Positions 1 through 11,499 of a DNA stretch of 64,000 nt are shown here, in pieces. Position 1 is the stretch's first letter. Each line of letters begins with the position of its first letter. The stretch lies in the NCBI RefSeq assembly GCF_003086295.3, contig NC_092044.1:1617001-1681000 (forward strand), written 5' to 3'. The position numbers were made by a program, and so were the translations under genes. Below the pieces are notes generated by a model, which did not search any database, had not been told where the DNA came from, and saw only the letters and a list, made by a program, of their open reading frames with translations. This stretch comes from Arachis hypogaea (taxonomy: Eukaryota > Streptophyta > Magnoliopsida > Fabales > Fabaceae).

Positions 1-1202
1 AGGCCAAATCACAAATTTAAAATAATAAAAAAATAAATAAAGTGTTAATTGAGTAAGAGTAAATTTTATAGTTGTTAATGGAGTTGATATAAGAATCGTA
101 TAATTTTTTAGGTATGAACTTCAAGTGGTTTTACATAATAATTAGTTTGGTTATCAAAATTTAAATTAAATTAAGAATCAATATTAATCATCTTGATGAT
201 ATAATTTATTTCATCTAATAAGTAATAAATTTATCATAAAGAACAACTTGCCTTTTATTTGAGAAAGAGTTGAATAAAATTTATTTTATTATTATTATTA
301 TTATTATTGTTGTTGTAAAAAGATGCAGGTTATGGTGAGTGATTATTATTATGGTGGTTATAATAATTATATAACTTTGACAACGCTTAAAAATATATAT
401 TACTAAAATTAAAATAATAATTTTAATATTTGAAAATATTTTTTATTTAAAAATAATAAGAATAAATTATTACAAAAGTATAAAAAGTATAACCTTAATT
501 TTAACATTTTAAATGTTACTAAAGTTGCATATATAACTACCGTAATAATATTCATCATAGTCTTCATTTTATAAAGTCAATTTATTACTTGTATATAAAG
601 AAAAAGGTTAGATAAACACATTATTTTTATAATTAAATCTAATAATTAAGTCTAATCAAATATTTTTTTATTCTTTTTATGTGTATTTTTATTAATTGGC
701 TTTTGTTATACTAATAAACTATTGAATCAATTAAATTTAATTTAATTTTTAAAATAACTTGTTCATATAATATTATTGATATATAAAAAGGAATCGGTGA
801 CTTTGGATTCAGTAACCATTTTGCTCTCACAAAAAATTTCTATAAATAATTCAAGAATAGTTATTATAAAATGTTGAATACAATCCCTTTAAATTATACT
901 CCTTATTATTATTATTTAACCACTAAATTATAATTATTTTATGTTTAATATATTATGTGGAAATTAAAAAAAACCACCATTACCTGTGGGGACGGTGGTT
1001 ATTATTACATGAGAAATTAAAGATTGTTGGTTTTGAACCTACCATTCTCAGAATGTGACCCCAATAATAATAACCATGCCCACACATACCGTTCAATATT
1101 TTTCTATACTAACAATAATTTAAGTGGACTTTACCTCATACAATGAATTGAACCATTGAATGTATATGATTAATATGAATACATTAAGTTGCTTTCGTAA
1201 TG

Positions 1203-1287
1203 AACTAATTTGGGTTGGTCGAGTGATCAGCTCACTCGTCCGTTTAAATAAGTATTGAGAGTTCGAATCCTACCTTAGAAAAAAAAA
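1203..1287 (+). mobile_element. tRNA-derived SINE
   Basis: The unit has a pol III A-box-like start (GGTTGGTCGAGTGATC) and a B-box-like GAGTTCGAATCC, and ends in nine A residues. Near-identical direct repeats flank it: TTGCTTTCGTAATG at 1189-1202 and TTGCTTTTGTAATG at 1288-1301. This is the target-site duplication expected from LINE-assisted retroposition. It is not a functional tRNA because there is no cloverleaf acceptor or anticodon arm. Confidence 0.7.
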
Positions 1288-2336
1288 TTGCTTTTGTAAT
1301 GTTTTATTTTGATCCACATTTAGCTCAATGAACATGTGTTTTTGAATATGTAATATCATCATTTTTAAATATATATAATTAAAGGAGTAGTGTCAATAAT
1401 ACATGTTAAATAAATTTGAATTAGTGTATCACACAAACAATTAGTAGTTTACACTTATTTTTAATTTAATTAAGTAGGAGTTAATAATTATTAGAACTAT
1501 GGGTAATTAAGTATTAATGGAACATAGACAAGATTCTGTACCTAGAATTAAGAATTTAGGATGGAGCTTGGTTTGTGTGCTCTTATCATGTGCACCTCAG
1601 TTGTCAGAAACAAAAAATACAGAGTTCATGAATCAGAATTATTCTTTCATAATGTATTACATGTTATGATGTCTATTGTTACTGTGGTTACGGAAGTTAT
1701 GCATCTTTAGTCACATCTAAAAAGTGTTGTTATTAAGGTAATAATTATTTATTATTTAAAAATATTTTTTTAGCTTAAAAAATTTATTAAATAATAAAAA
1801 ATTATCAAAATTATTACATAGTCAATGTAATCATTGTAATGATGAAAAACAATTTTATTTTATGTTATGTGTACCAAAAGTTAATTACCATATTAAACAT
1901 ATATATTTATAAATAAATAGATAATATTTAATTTATAATTAATTTTTAGCATGTATATAATATTTTTGTTCGTAAAAATTATGATAAATTTCACTAACTT
2001 TAAAGGAATGTGGCTCTAGTAGCTTGTCATACACTATTAAATCACTACAGATGTTTGATTAATTATAATGTAAATTTGTCTTTAATTATAATTATTGTAA
2101 ATCTAATTTATTAAAATGTATTATTCATTTTTGTGTTTGTTTTTTTTTCCCTTGTATGTTTTTCTTTTTATAATGATCAAAGCAGTTTCATAATCATAAT
2201 CAACGCGAATTTACATTTATAATAAAATATTTATAATTGTTGATAATAATCAATTTTGAGGCATACATGTAGTACTATAAACCTTAAGGTGTCAAGTTAA
2301 TAGGTTTCTCATCTTATAAATTTTTCACTCTTTAAG

Positions 2337-2757
2337 GCTATGTTTGGTTGAAAGAAAAGAAATAAAGAGGAAGGAAATAGAAAAGAAAGAAAGGAAAGGA
2401 AAGAAATTGAGTTGATTTTTTTTTCTTTAGATGTGTTTGGTTGGAAGGAAAATAAGAAGAAAAGAAATGTTATAAAAAGACAATTTTACCCCTATATTAT
2501 AATATATATTGAAAAAAGTGAAGGGGTAGTATTGGAAGTAGAGAGATAAACATTAGTTTTCTCTCCATTTTCTTTCCAATATTGGAGAGAAAAAAAATTG
2601 GTGGACCCCACCAGTTTTTTTTCCATCCATTTTCTTTCCCCTCAATTTTCCTCTTCAACCAAACAATGAAAAATAATAATTTTCCTTCCCATTTTCTTTT
2701 CTCCCTTTTTCTTTCCTTCCATTTTCCACTCAAACAAACATAGCATAAGTGAAAGAA
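2337..2757. mobile_element. MITE-like element with terminal inverted repeats
   Basis: The left end reads GGCTATGTTTGGTTG and the right end CAAACAAACATAGC, an imperfect terminal inverted repeat about 420 bp apart. The interior is purine-rich on one side and pyrimidine-rich on the other, so the whole unit could fold back. A partial second copy of the terminal motif lies near 2431. The target duplication is unclear. Confidence 0.45.
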
Positions 2758-3709
2758 TATAAAATGAAAAGACATAACATCCAACTCAAAACTTTAAAGT
2801 GTCAAGTTAATGGGTCTCTCATCTTATAAACTCCTCACTCTTTCTTGCTTTTTTTTGATGTGGGACTAACTTCACACTTGCAACACTAGCATACTGTATA
2901 TATATATTTTTTATTTAACAAAAATTTTTTTAGCACTTTCTTTTTTACTTTTTAAATGATGATATGTACCCTCTTAATAATAATTACACATATGCATATA
3001 TAGATATGGAGAAAATAAACCACTTAATTCTCCTCTACATCATATGGTCTAGACTTTTTGAATTTTCTTATAATTAATTATAGTTCTATCACGTCTTTTT
3101 TATTTAATATTTTTTTGAATTTGTATAATTTTTTTATTCATCTTATGTTAATTTTTTTAAAAAAGTCAATGACGGTTGAATTTTAAACATTTTAATTATG
3201 AAATCTTTGATACTATATTATTATATTATTTTTTTAAAACTTTAAACTAATAAAAAAAATACACAAATAATTACATCTCTAACAACTCTAATAAAAATTG
3301 TTCGTTTGGTAATAAAAGTATGTTTACAATTACAAAGACAACAGAATCTTAGTATAATGAATATCATAATAAGCAAAGGATATATAATCAAGTGAAAAAG
3401 ATTATCATAACCCTTAATGAAGATTATCGAACAAAAAAACATGGCACAACAATAACATCAATTAATAATCTAGCTAAAACGACGAGTTTCCTATTTAAGT
3501 ACATATCATTAAGTCTTAATACATAAACAGAAGTTTGATTCATAGTTGTACATCAATTCAAGGCTTCAAGCTATATATATAAAAATAAAGGCATGCTTAA
3601 TTTCCTCAATATAATATAAAAGAAACGAAAACACAAATATAAAATAATAATAAAATAATAATAATCATGATCATCAAAACGTGCACAACAACATTAATTA
3701 ATTAGAAGA

Positions 3710-6700
3710 CTAAACATTTTTTTCTTTAATTTCATCTATCTCTATATATGTCTTTTCAATTTGCCACGCATCTGATCTCTTCATAATCCTAAGCCTCTTG
3801 CATGATTCCATAAACATTCTGCAAAATTAAATTACCTCCATGATTAATATAATCACATTATTTTTTCAATACTATATATTTTCATATAATAATTTTAATT
3901 AACATATGAAAAAGGAATAATATTATTATTACAACTTCAAACAAAAATGAACATAGTAAATAATTATAATAAAGTGAAAACTTAGGTGCAGTCGACTTCA
4001 CATTAAGTTAATAATTGAGAGTCGTTAGATGATTCGACTTATTTAACTAAATTTGCATTTAACGACTCTTAGCTATCAACTTCACGTGAAGTCAACTGCA
4101 CCTGAGTTTTCACCTTATAATAATCACAATGATTATTTAGGAATACTTATTTATGTTTAATTTGTTGGTTTTTGAAAAGTCCATATAATTATTGATGGAG
4201 ACAATTATTATTCTTGGAAATGTGGCCAACTAAGAAGCTTTATTTAAATATTCTGTTTATTACTTTGGTGCATCCAATCTAAAAATAATGGCTATGGCTT
4301 TTTCAGAGTACCCCATTATGAATGATTGTTTCTCCATTCTCAATTTGATGTATTCAACATTATAACGAGGGATTATTCACGCATGTCGGTTATATGGGGT
4401 CCAAGATATATTGTCGGTTAAAATAAATAAATAAATAAATGAATATTCATAAAAATTTTCTACTACTCTCAAGCTTAAAAAATGGGGAAGGGGAAGGGGG
4501 AAGTTTAATTTGAAAGTTTAAAAAGTTGTTTAATTTTCAGTTTTTAAAAAAGTTGTTGAAATTTTCAGTTCAAAAAAGGTTGTTTTTATTTTGGTTCGTT
4601 TTCTTTTTTTCTTTTTCGGAATAATATTTTTTTGTAATTTTAATTTCATTTTTTCATGCTAAATCTGAAAAAATATCAATATAAATGTATAAAAATTTTG
4701 AATTTAAAATCATTTGAAATTATTTGAAGTTTTTCTAACTATTATTAATTATTAAAATTTTAAGAGAGCATTTGTTTTCAGGGTTAAAAAATATATTCCG
4801 AGAAATTATATTTTCAAGAATATTATTTTTGACTATTATAAAAAAGATTTATTTGTTTAATAGTACAAATTATTGGAAATTATTTTTAGTATTTTCAATA
4901 ATAAATTACAATTTTGTTTGTTTTATTATGCATATTTTTAGAAATACATCTTCAATTCTCAAAATACCCCCATATCAATAAATAGAAGAATTCTTTTTCC
5001 AGAAATATAACAGTTAAGAAATATATTAGTAATTTTATATACTAACATAAACTCTCAAATATTCATTTTTTTGGATGACGATAACAATTTTAAGTTTTGA
5101 CAATAATTTTTTTTAGAGATAAATTATTTCTAAAAATTAAAACAAACATAGAAATAATATATTCATGGATAATTTTTAAAAATAAATTAAAATTTCTTAT
5201 AACAAATGCCAACTAAAATTTTATTCACTGTTTTCATGACATGGAAATAGAAAACATAAGAACTACAAAATCCTATGAATTTTGCTATAAAATGATTTTG
5301 GCAAACTCATCTTCTGAGTTAAATACAATAATATTAAAGAGAAAAAAAATTAAAATTTATTTTATTTAACATCCATTAATTGTTATTTTTAATTAATAAT
5401 TTTGGGACAAATAGTTTAGTTGATAATTGATTAGGTTGTAAATCAGGCATGCATCTTTAATTAGTAGTTGAGTAATTAAACCTAATTAAGCACCACCAAT
5501 AACACAATAATGGCAATTGACCAAATTTAAAAAAAGAAGAAGCTAGACATCAGAATTAAGTAACCGAAATTTATATTCTAATTTCTAAATAGCAAATAGA
5601 ATAATTAATGAATTCAAGAAATGGAACATAGTTGTTGGTATTAGTGGATGATTGAAGCTGACTCTATAACAGTAGACAAAAGATTTTGGTGGTTTACTTG
5701 GCTTGTATCTTTCAAGATTATCACTTGTCTCAGACATACTTAGATTCCTCCACCCAAAATTCGGGAAATTGTTCCATTTTTTGTGTGCTTTTTAGGATAA
5801 TTTGAACCCTCTCTATAATATGTTTTTAATCAAAGTATTTAAATTGAATATAATATCTAAGTATATTAATTTATAACCTATAACAAGTGTTCTTAAAAAT
5901 TAAAATACTAATTAGTCAAACCCCTCTATTATTATCCCATAAGAAAAAAAATACAATATATAATACTATTTTTTTAAAAATAAATATTAAATAAATAAAA
6001 ATGTAAATGAAGTAATATATACATGTTTTGAAATCTTGGAAATAGTTTTCCTTTTGTTTAGCAAGCGGTAGAATGCTTATAAAAAAATTGATTAAGAGAA
6101 TAATTTTTTTTTTATTTTTATGTTTAGTCTTTAATTTATTTCATATAGTATATCAAAAGTATATAGATCACATATTATTTTATTAAATAAAAATAAAAAT
6201 ATTTAATAACAAAAAAATTAGTTAAAAATAATCAAAATTTATCTTATTTAATATTTATTAATTCTAGTAACAATTAAAGAATACTAAATAAAATAAATTT
6301 TAACTTTTTTTAATATTATCGTAATAAAAAATATATTTATATTTGTTTGATATTGCAATATAATAAATACAAATAACAGATCTAACAATATAGATATAAC
6401 AAAATAAAATTAGAAGGAAGCAAATTAAATTAAGGGTCATAATAATTAGGGACTTACTCCCAAGGAACATCTCCAACAAGCATCCAATCACCCTCTTTGT
6501 CCTCATAAATGGGAACGTGTTCACAGTTCTCTGGATCCTTCAATGCTTCCCCTGCCGACATATATAATCATTTAAATTTATTTATTTTTTCATAAACCAA
6601 AATGTTTAATTGTGTCATTATTCTATATATATGCTTTTTGATGTGTTTATATGTTTGGTTCCCTTATTACCTTTAATCACATTCTAATTGAGTGCTTATG

Positions 6701-6792
6701 AATAGTTAATTAGTATTAGTATCATTATTATATACAACATAATCCAGTGTGCATAAATTCTTTTGTATATGAGATGATTACTTGCCAGTTCA

Positions 6793-6875
<83 letters not shown>

Positions 6876-7659
6876 GCCATCACCTAATTATAAGGAGAAT
6901 GTCTAATTATTATTAAACATACTAATTATAATTGTTGTCCCACTTTTGTCCTTCTTTAATTATAGTGGTATTTATATATTAAAATCAGTTATTAAAATTA
7001 ATTATTATGTAATTTTATATAAATATATATAATTTAATTTATATTTAATATATATTTTATATTTTAATAAATATTTTATACTGATAATTGATTTTAGTAT
7101 ATATTTAATTGGTTATTGATCTATATATAATTCTTTAAATTATTTTGCTATTATTAATTAATTATATTTTTTCTATTTTTTTAAGTTAGAAGTGAAATTG
7201 TCAATGAATTATAACTCAAATAATATAGTCTTTTTATATTTACATAGAAATTACAGATTCGAGTATAGAGAGACTGACATTTAAACTATAGCTTAACAAT
7301 TATATTTTTTCTATGCTTATTATTAACATTACACAAAATATTCTTCTTCAAGATCCTTATGTTTATATTCCATAATATATGCCGGTCAATATAGATTTGA
7401 CTTATATAATTAGCATATTAATCTACCCTGAAGTTATATATGTTGACTTACATATATAGAATACACGTAACGCTTTAAGAATAACTAAAAAAGCCTTTTA
7501 TTCTATTATGTATATTACATAGTACTAAAGGATTAATGGAAAGTGTTACTTATAGTCCTTCTCGTGTTGCTAATTACCCTTATTAATACAGTAATTAGTA
7601 TAAGGTCCACGATCTATGCCTATGTGGTCCTCATCATCATGATCAACATAAAGAAACTA

Positions 7660-7720
<61 letters not shown>

Positions 7721-8089
7721 ATATTATAAGTAATTTACACTAGTTTCTTTCTAGTTAAGGCAAGATCACGGGGTATGTTAAATTGTTAACTTATTTAAAT
7801 ATCATATATTTAAGTCAAGGCAAGCATATACAAAAAATCACCATTATATAATTCAAGCGTGCACTCCATATAATATTACAGTCAGTGATTTTTATTATCT
7901 GTTCCTTTTTTTTATCTGTTTTATTTTTAAAATTTTATGAAAGAAATAATAAAAAAAACCCAGAATATTATTCTCTCTTTTTTTTAAAAAAAAAATCTTT
8001 TTATTTTTTATATATGAATTCTGAAAAAATTAAATAAAAAAAACTAGAAATTAAGGTAGAAACTGAAAAAAAACCCAGTTTTTTATAAA

Positions 8090-8154
<65 letters not shown>

Positions 8155-8708
8155 TACCTAATCCTCCTCTATATATATTTTTGCATGTCTTGATTATTAC
8201 TTAAGCATGTTAACCCTATTTTTATATCATGAAAATTGAAAACATCATGTAATGTAACAAACAATAAGAAAGCTATATATATAATAGTTCAAGAAAAATA
8301 ATGTAATGATAATGCAAATTAAAATAAAAACTCACCCATTCCATAGCAACCAAAGAGCTTCTCCAAGGCCAAGGCTAACTCAGAGTATCCCTTATGCATT
8401 CCCAAATCAATTTTTCTCAAGAAAGGAGCACCATCCATGCTAACCTTCACATACATCTTTGTAGCCTCATTCATGCTGTTCTTCTTCCGGTACGAGCACA
8501 CTGGAGGCCACCCTACGACCTGAGCTTTCGACTCAGTAGTCTTCAGGTTGCCCCCAGTGTTACTCTTCTTCTCTTTCTCACCGTTGTCATCAATCTCGGA
8601 AAACATTCTCTTCTTCTCATTCTTATTAGTACTCACCAAACTTTTAGGTTCGCCGGGTAAACCTAACCTTAGCTCCGTGATTTCAAATCCGAGACCTTTT
8701 CTAGCCAT
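3710..8708 (-). CDS. Aux/IAA auxin-response repressor, AUX22/IAA19-like
   Basis: Three minus-strand exons with canonical GT-AG junctions: 8708-8336, 6551-6458 and 3818-3710, giving 191 residues. The protein is a nuclear repressor that binds ARF transcription factors and is degraded through TIR1/AFB receptors when auxin is present. All four family domains are visible. The EAR repression motif LRLGL is at residues 13-17. The degron VVGWPPV is at about 64-70. The PB1 basic face includes [10 protein letters not shown] with Lys88. The acidic face YEDKEGDW is at 140-147, followed by GDVPWEMF and [11 protein letters not shown]. Basic KNEKKR near 29-34 may help nuclear entry. The start matches the family's [19 protein letters not shown] opening. 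Length is normal (about 190). The last 18 residues after KRSDA are not the GFGLQP-type tail I know from this subgroup, and both introns are very long. Confidence 0.93.
3972..4114. mobile_element. 143-bp hAT-type MITE with 8-bp target duplication
   Basis: Ends are inverted repeats: GTGAAAACTTAGGTGCAG on the left and its near reverse complement CTGCACCTGAGTTTTCAC on the right. A further inverted pair inside (GTCGACTTCAC and GTGAAGTCAAC) makes it nearly self-complementary. The octamer TTATAATA flanks both sides exactly, at 3964-3971 and 4115-4122, which fits a hAT-type insertion. It lies inside Aux/IAA intron 2. Confidence 0.8.
4763..5214. mobile_element. 452-bp MITE with 9-bp target duplication
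   Basis: Both termini carry GCATTTGTT in inverted orientation (left AGAGAGCATTTGTT, right AACAAATGCCAACT). The 9-mer AAAATTTTA is repeated exactly at 4754-4762 and 5215-5223. The interior is AT-rich. Superfamily is uncertain; a 9-bp duplication suggests Mutator-like. Located in Aux/IAA intron 2. Confidence 0.6.
6797..6871. repeat. (TA)n microsatellite
   Basis: About 37 uninterrupted TA units within Aux/IAA intron 1; likely length-polymorphic. Confidence 0.95.
7198..7272 (+). mobile_element. Degenerate SINE copy
   Basis: It matches the SINE at 44163-44253 over GTCAATGAAT, then CTCAAAT..ATAGTCTTT, then a B-box-like GATTCGAGT. It has lost a clear poly(A) tail and target duplication. Confidence 0.45.
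7662..7713. repeat. (AT)n microsatellite
   Basis: About 26 AT units in Aux/IAA intron 1. Confidence 0.95.
8093..8153. repeat. (AT)n microsatellite
   Basis: About 30 AT units in Aux/IAA intron 1, 180 bp from the exon 1 splice donor. Confidence 0.95.
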
Positions 8709-8790
8709 ACTCTATCAGTATATCAAAATTAAATTCTTTTGTATTTTGAGAATGATTTTTTTTCCCTCCCCTCTTGTTTTGATAAGAAAA

Positions 8791-8798
8791 TATATATA
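8791..8798 (-). promoter_or_regulatory. Probable TATA box of the Aux/IAA gene
   Basis: TATATATA lies 83 bp upstream of the minus-strand start codon at 8708. This would leave a 5' UTR of about 50 nt. AT-rich surroundings make chance matches common. Confidence 0.5.
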
Positions 8799-8927
8799 GT
8801 GAAGAAACAATGCTTTTTGCCTAAGAATGAAGAAAGAACTTAGTGTTATATATATATATGATATAAATTAACATAAGCTTAGTGATTGTATATATAAAAT
8901 GAGAAAGGAAAGGACATAGTGGGAGCA

Positions 8928-8983
8928 AAGACAGGTCAAGGAATGGGAAATTGTCGGTCACATGAGAAACAATTGTGGGGACA
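8928..8983. promoter_or_regulatory. Candidate auxin-response elements (TGTC cores)
   Basis: TGTCGG, a high-affinity ARF-binding hexamer, is on the plus strand at 8952-8957. GGGACA (minus-strand TGTCCC) is at 8978-8983, in inverted orientation 20 bp away. AAGACA (minus TGTCTT) is at 8928-8933. They lie 220-275 bp upstream of the Aux/IAA start. Aux/IAA genes are typically auxin-induced through such sites, so the placement fits, but function is inferred. Confidence 0.4.
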
Positions 8984-11499
8984 GATTGTTCCCTAAACAA
9001 AACCAAACCCAATACAGGCCAGCACTAATTAAATTGGATACATAGGACACATCTAACGGCTGTTGATGATTTGTGATTAATTGCGATTCGATCGTGGCCG
9101 TTCGATTAGATGACTAGGAACATGCCATGTGATTTGCTTCATTGAGGGGGTTCTGTGCAATAAATTATTACCTTTAGAGAGGGTTACATGAAGAAGGTGC
9201 ATCATGTATATAGAATCCCTTATATATGTATGTTTATGTGTAATATCAATATCTAGATTTTTTTTAATTATTTTCATTTAGTCAGAAAACTATATATATT
9301 ATTTTCCATAATTTTTCTTTTCTTTTTTCTTTAATGAAATTTGTTGATGTTATATTATTATATGGACGGACTTTAGCTCCTATATTTTGTAAAAGTTATA
9401 AATCATTTATTAGAATGTGCAAATCATCAACCATTATTTAAATAAAAATAGCTCATACTTAAGATAATTTAGGAAATTAAATTATCAATTAAAATGGGGT
9501 GTATCGTGGTTATTCAAATTAATTAGTATAGAGTTCAATTATAAGAACTTGATTTTTTCAACTAACATTAATTCTAAGAATTAGTTTTTTATCATACATT
9601 CTAAATTCTAGATTTTAATCACTAAACGTTAAACTCTAAATTCTAAATTTCAGCTAGTATTATCTTCTTAAATGCATGTAGATGTCAATTTTTACTATTT
9701 TTTAAAGGGAGTCACTCAAATAAAGATGTCAAAAAGTCTTTTTTTTTTTAAAGATGCTTTTTAATAATTAAAATTTAACATATATAATCGATTAAATTGT
9801 GCTATTTTTATTAAAATTACACCGGACAAATTAGTTTAACCGAAAAATCAATAAATTAAATTTTAAACCGATCTAAATTAATATTTTTTTTATAAAAACG
9901 AACTACAATATCCCTATTACAAAAAATAACTAAAATACTCTTATTATATATTTATTAATTTAAAAAAATCTAAACCCTAACCTTATAACGACAGAGAAAT
10001 AAAGGGCTAGAATTTAAGATTCTCAAAATTAATATATATAATAGAAATATTTTAGTCATTTTTTATAATAAATATATTGTAGTTATTATTTTCTATAAAA
10101 AATAATATTAATTTAGACTAATTCAAGATTTGATTCACTATTTTTTCAGTCAAATTAATTTATCTGGTCTAATTTTGACTAACATAACACGATTTAATCG
10201 ATTATATATGTTAATTTTTAATTATTAAAAAATATTTTTAAAAAAAAGACGTTTTAGACGTCTTTATCTGAGTGACTCTTTTTAAAATGTAACATCAAAG
10301 TGCACATGATAACACTTAATTAATAAACGTTTAGCATGTTATGTAATCACTTTTTAAAAAAATTTAAACTAATAAAAAAAATATTATGAATTGTTATATC
10401 TGTAACAATATATATTATATACATATTAATTATATACAGATACATGTATGTTACACATACATACATATACAATTGCATGGCAACATTACATACATATCAA
10501 TGCATGTGGGATGTGATATATATGTATGATATATAGCAGCTAGCATGCATGTAGATATAAAGTAGTTGATGAAGGTGTGAGGGAGCAAGGAAATGAAATG
10601 ACGAAAGAAGTAGGGTATCTCTCATCAGTATTATGAACTGTTGTGAAGAATCATCACTCAAAAACACAGCAAATTTCAACATATATGAGTCAAACTATAC
10701 AAAATTAATTACTTGGGTCCAGGGAAAACCGTACCATGGGGACACTTTATTCTAAATACTAACTCCCACGGATATGCCATTTCCAAGGTTAGCTATTTAT
10801 CACAAATTAATTCAAATTTTAGAATTACTTCAAAACTTGCACCTTCATGCATCATTTTCTGTTACTTCGAAAATAATAGAGGTGTATAATTATAGCGGCT
10901 AAATTATATATTTAAATAAAATAATATTTAAAATTATCCAACAAATACAATAAATAAGAATTGATTATATTTGGGTGCTGTATTAATTTTATATAAATAG
11001 CTACAACTTATAAAGAGGTTTAACCATTTTTATGTAAACCTTTCTAACTCATCGTGAATTACGTTAAAGCATGAAAAACTTATAAATCACTACGTACGTT
11101 AGCACGATTTATGAAGAAGAAAAAGTGAAGAATAAAATTTTGCAACTCACATCGGTTTCTGTAGGAATTTTTTTATTTTCAATCCAAATTATATCTAAAA
11201 GAAAAAAATAGTTTATAAAAAATAATAACATTACTTTTATTTTGATAATGTCACTCATTTTTTATTATTTTTTACAAAATATAATGAAAAATCATATAAA
11301 ATATAACATTATCAAAATAAAAATTTTATTGTTAATTTTCTTGATATGTAATTTTAAATAAATAGTAGATATATGACGAGCATGCTAAATTTTGATAGGA
11401 GCAAGGCTATTCTAATTTTTGAATATGATTAATTTACCTAATTAAACATAGAGTTATCGCAATTCTAATTTACAGATAACACAATTTTATTTTGCTCAT
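8984..11499. other. Intergenic DNA upstream of the Aux/IAA gene
   Basis: Distal promoter or spacer. Apart from the inverted-repeat element at 9708-10278 I see only AT-rich sequence with short ORFs that resemble no family. Confidence 0.55.
9708..10278. mobile_element. 571-bp MITE, probably Mutator-type
   Basis: Terminal inverted repeats start GGAGTCACTCAAATAAAGA on the left; the right end is close to the reverse complement (TCTTTATCTGAGTGACTC). Similarity continues inward past an ATATATAATCGATTAAAT block found in both orientations. The flanks are TTTTTAAAG (9699-9707) and TTTTTAAAA (10279-10287), a 9-bp duplication with one mismatch. No ORF. Confidence 0.7.

Larger units (their letters stand above)
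1..3709. other. AT-rich intergenic DNA
   Basis: No recognisable protein-coding gene. It contains a short (TTA)n tract near 286-309, a tRNA-derived SINE at 1203-1287 and a MITE-like inverted repeat at about 2337-2757. A ~50-bp direct repeat (copies starting near 2287 and 2795) brackets that MITE. The open frames here are short and low in complexity. The last few hundred bases should include the 3' UTR of the minus-strand Aux/IAA gene, whose stop is at 3710-3712. Confidence 0.6.
3819..6457 (-). other. Aux/IAA intron 2, enlarged by MITEs
   Basis: This 2.6-kb intron runs from donor GTAAGT (just below 6458) to acceptor TTTTGCAG (just above 3818). It contains two inverted-repeat elements with perfect target duplications, at 3972-4114 and 4763-5214. 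The rest is AT-rich without a recognisable gene. Confidence 0.85.
6552..8335 (-). other. Aux/IAA intron 1 with three (TA)n tracts
   Basis: This 1.8-kb intron has donor GTGAGT and acceptor CGGCAG. It holds long alternating TA microsatellites at 6797-6871, 7662-7713 and 8093-8153, and a worn SINE copy near 7198-7272. No coding content is seen. Confidence 0.85.

Noticed and set aside
1210..1275. Possible tRNA gene from A- and B-box-like sequences
   Set aside because: No cloverleaf; poly(A) tail and flanking duplication show a SINE.
2497..2784. 95-codon minus-strand ORF rich in Lys and Trp
   Set aside because: It lies inside the MITE-like inverted repeat and reflects its pyrimidine/purine runs.
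8394..8799. Plus-strand ORFs opposite Aux/IAA exon 1
   Set aside because: Antisense shadows of the well-supported Aux/IAA exon.
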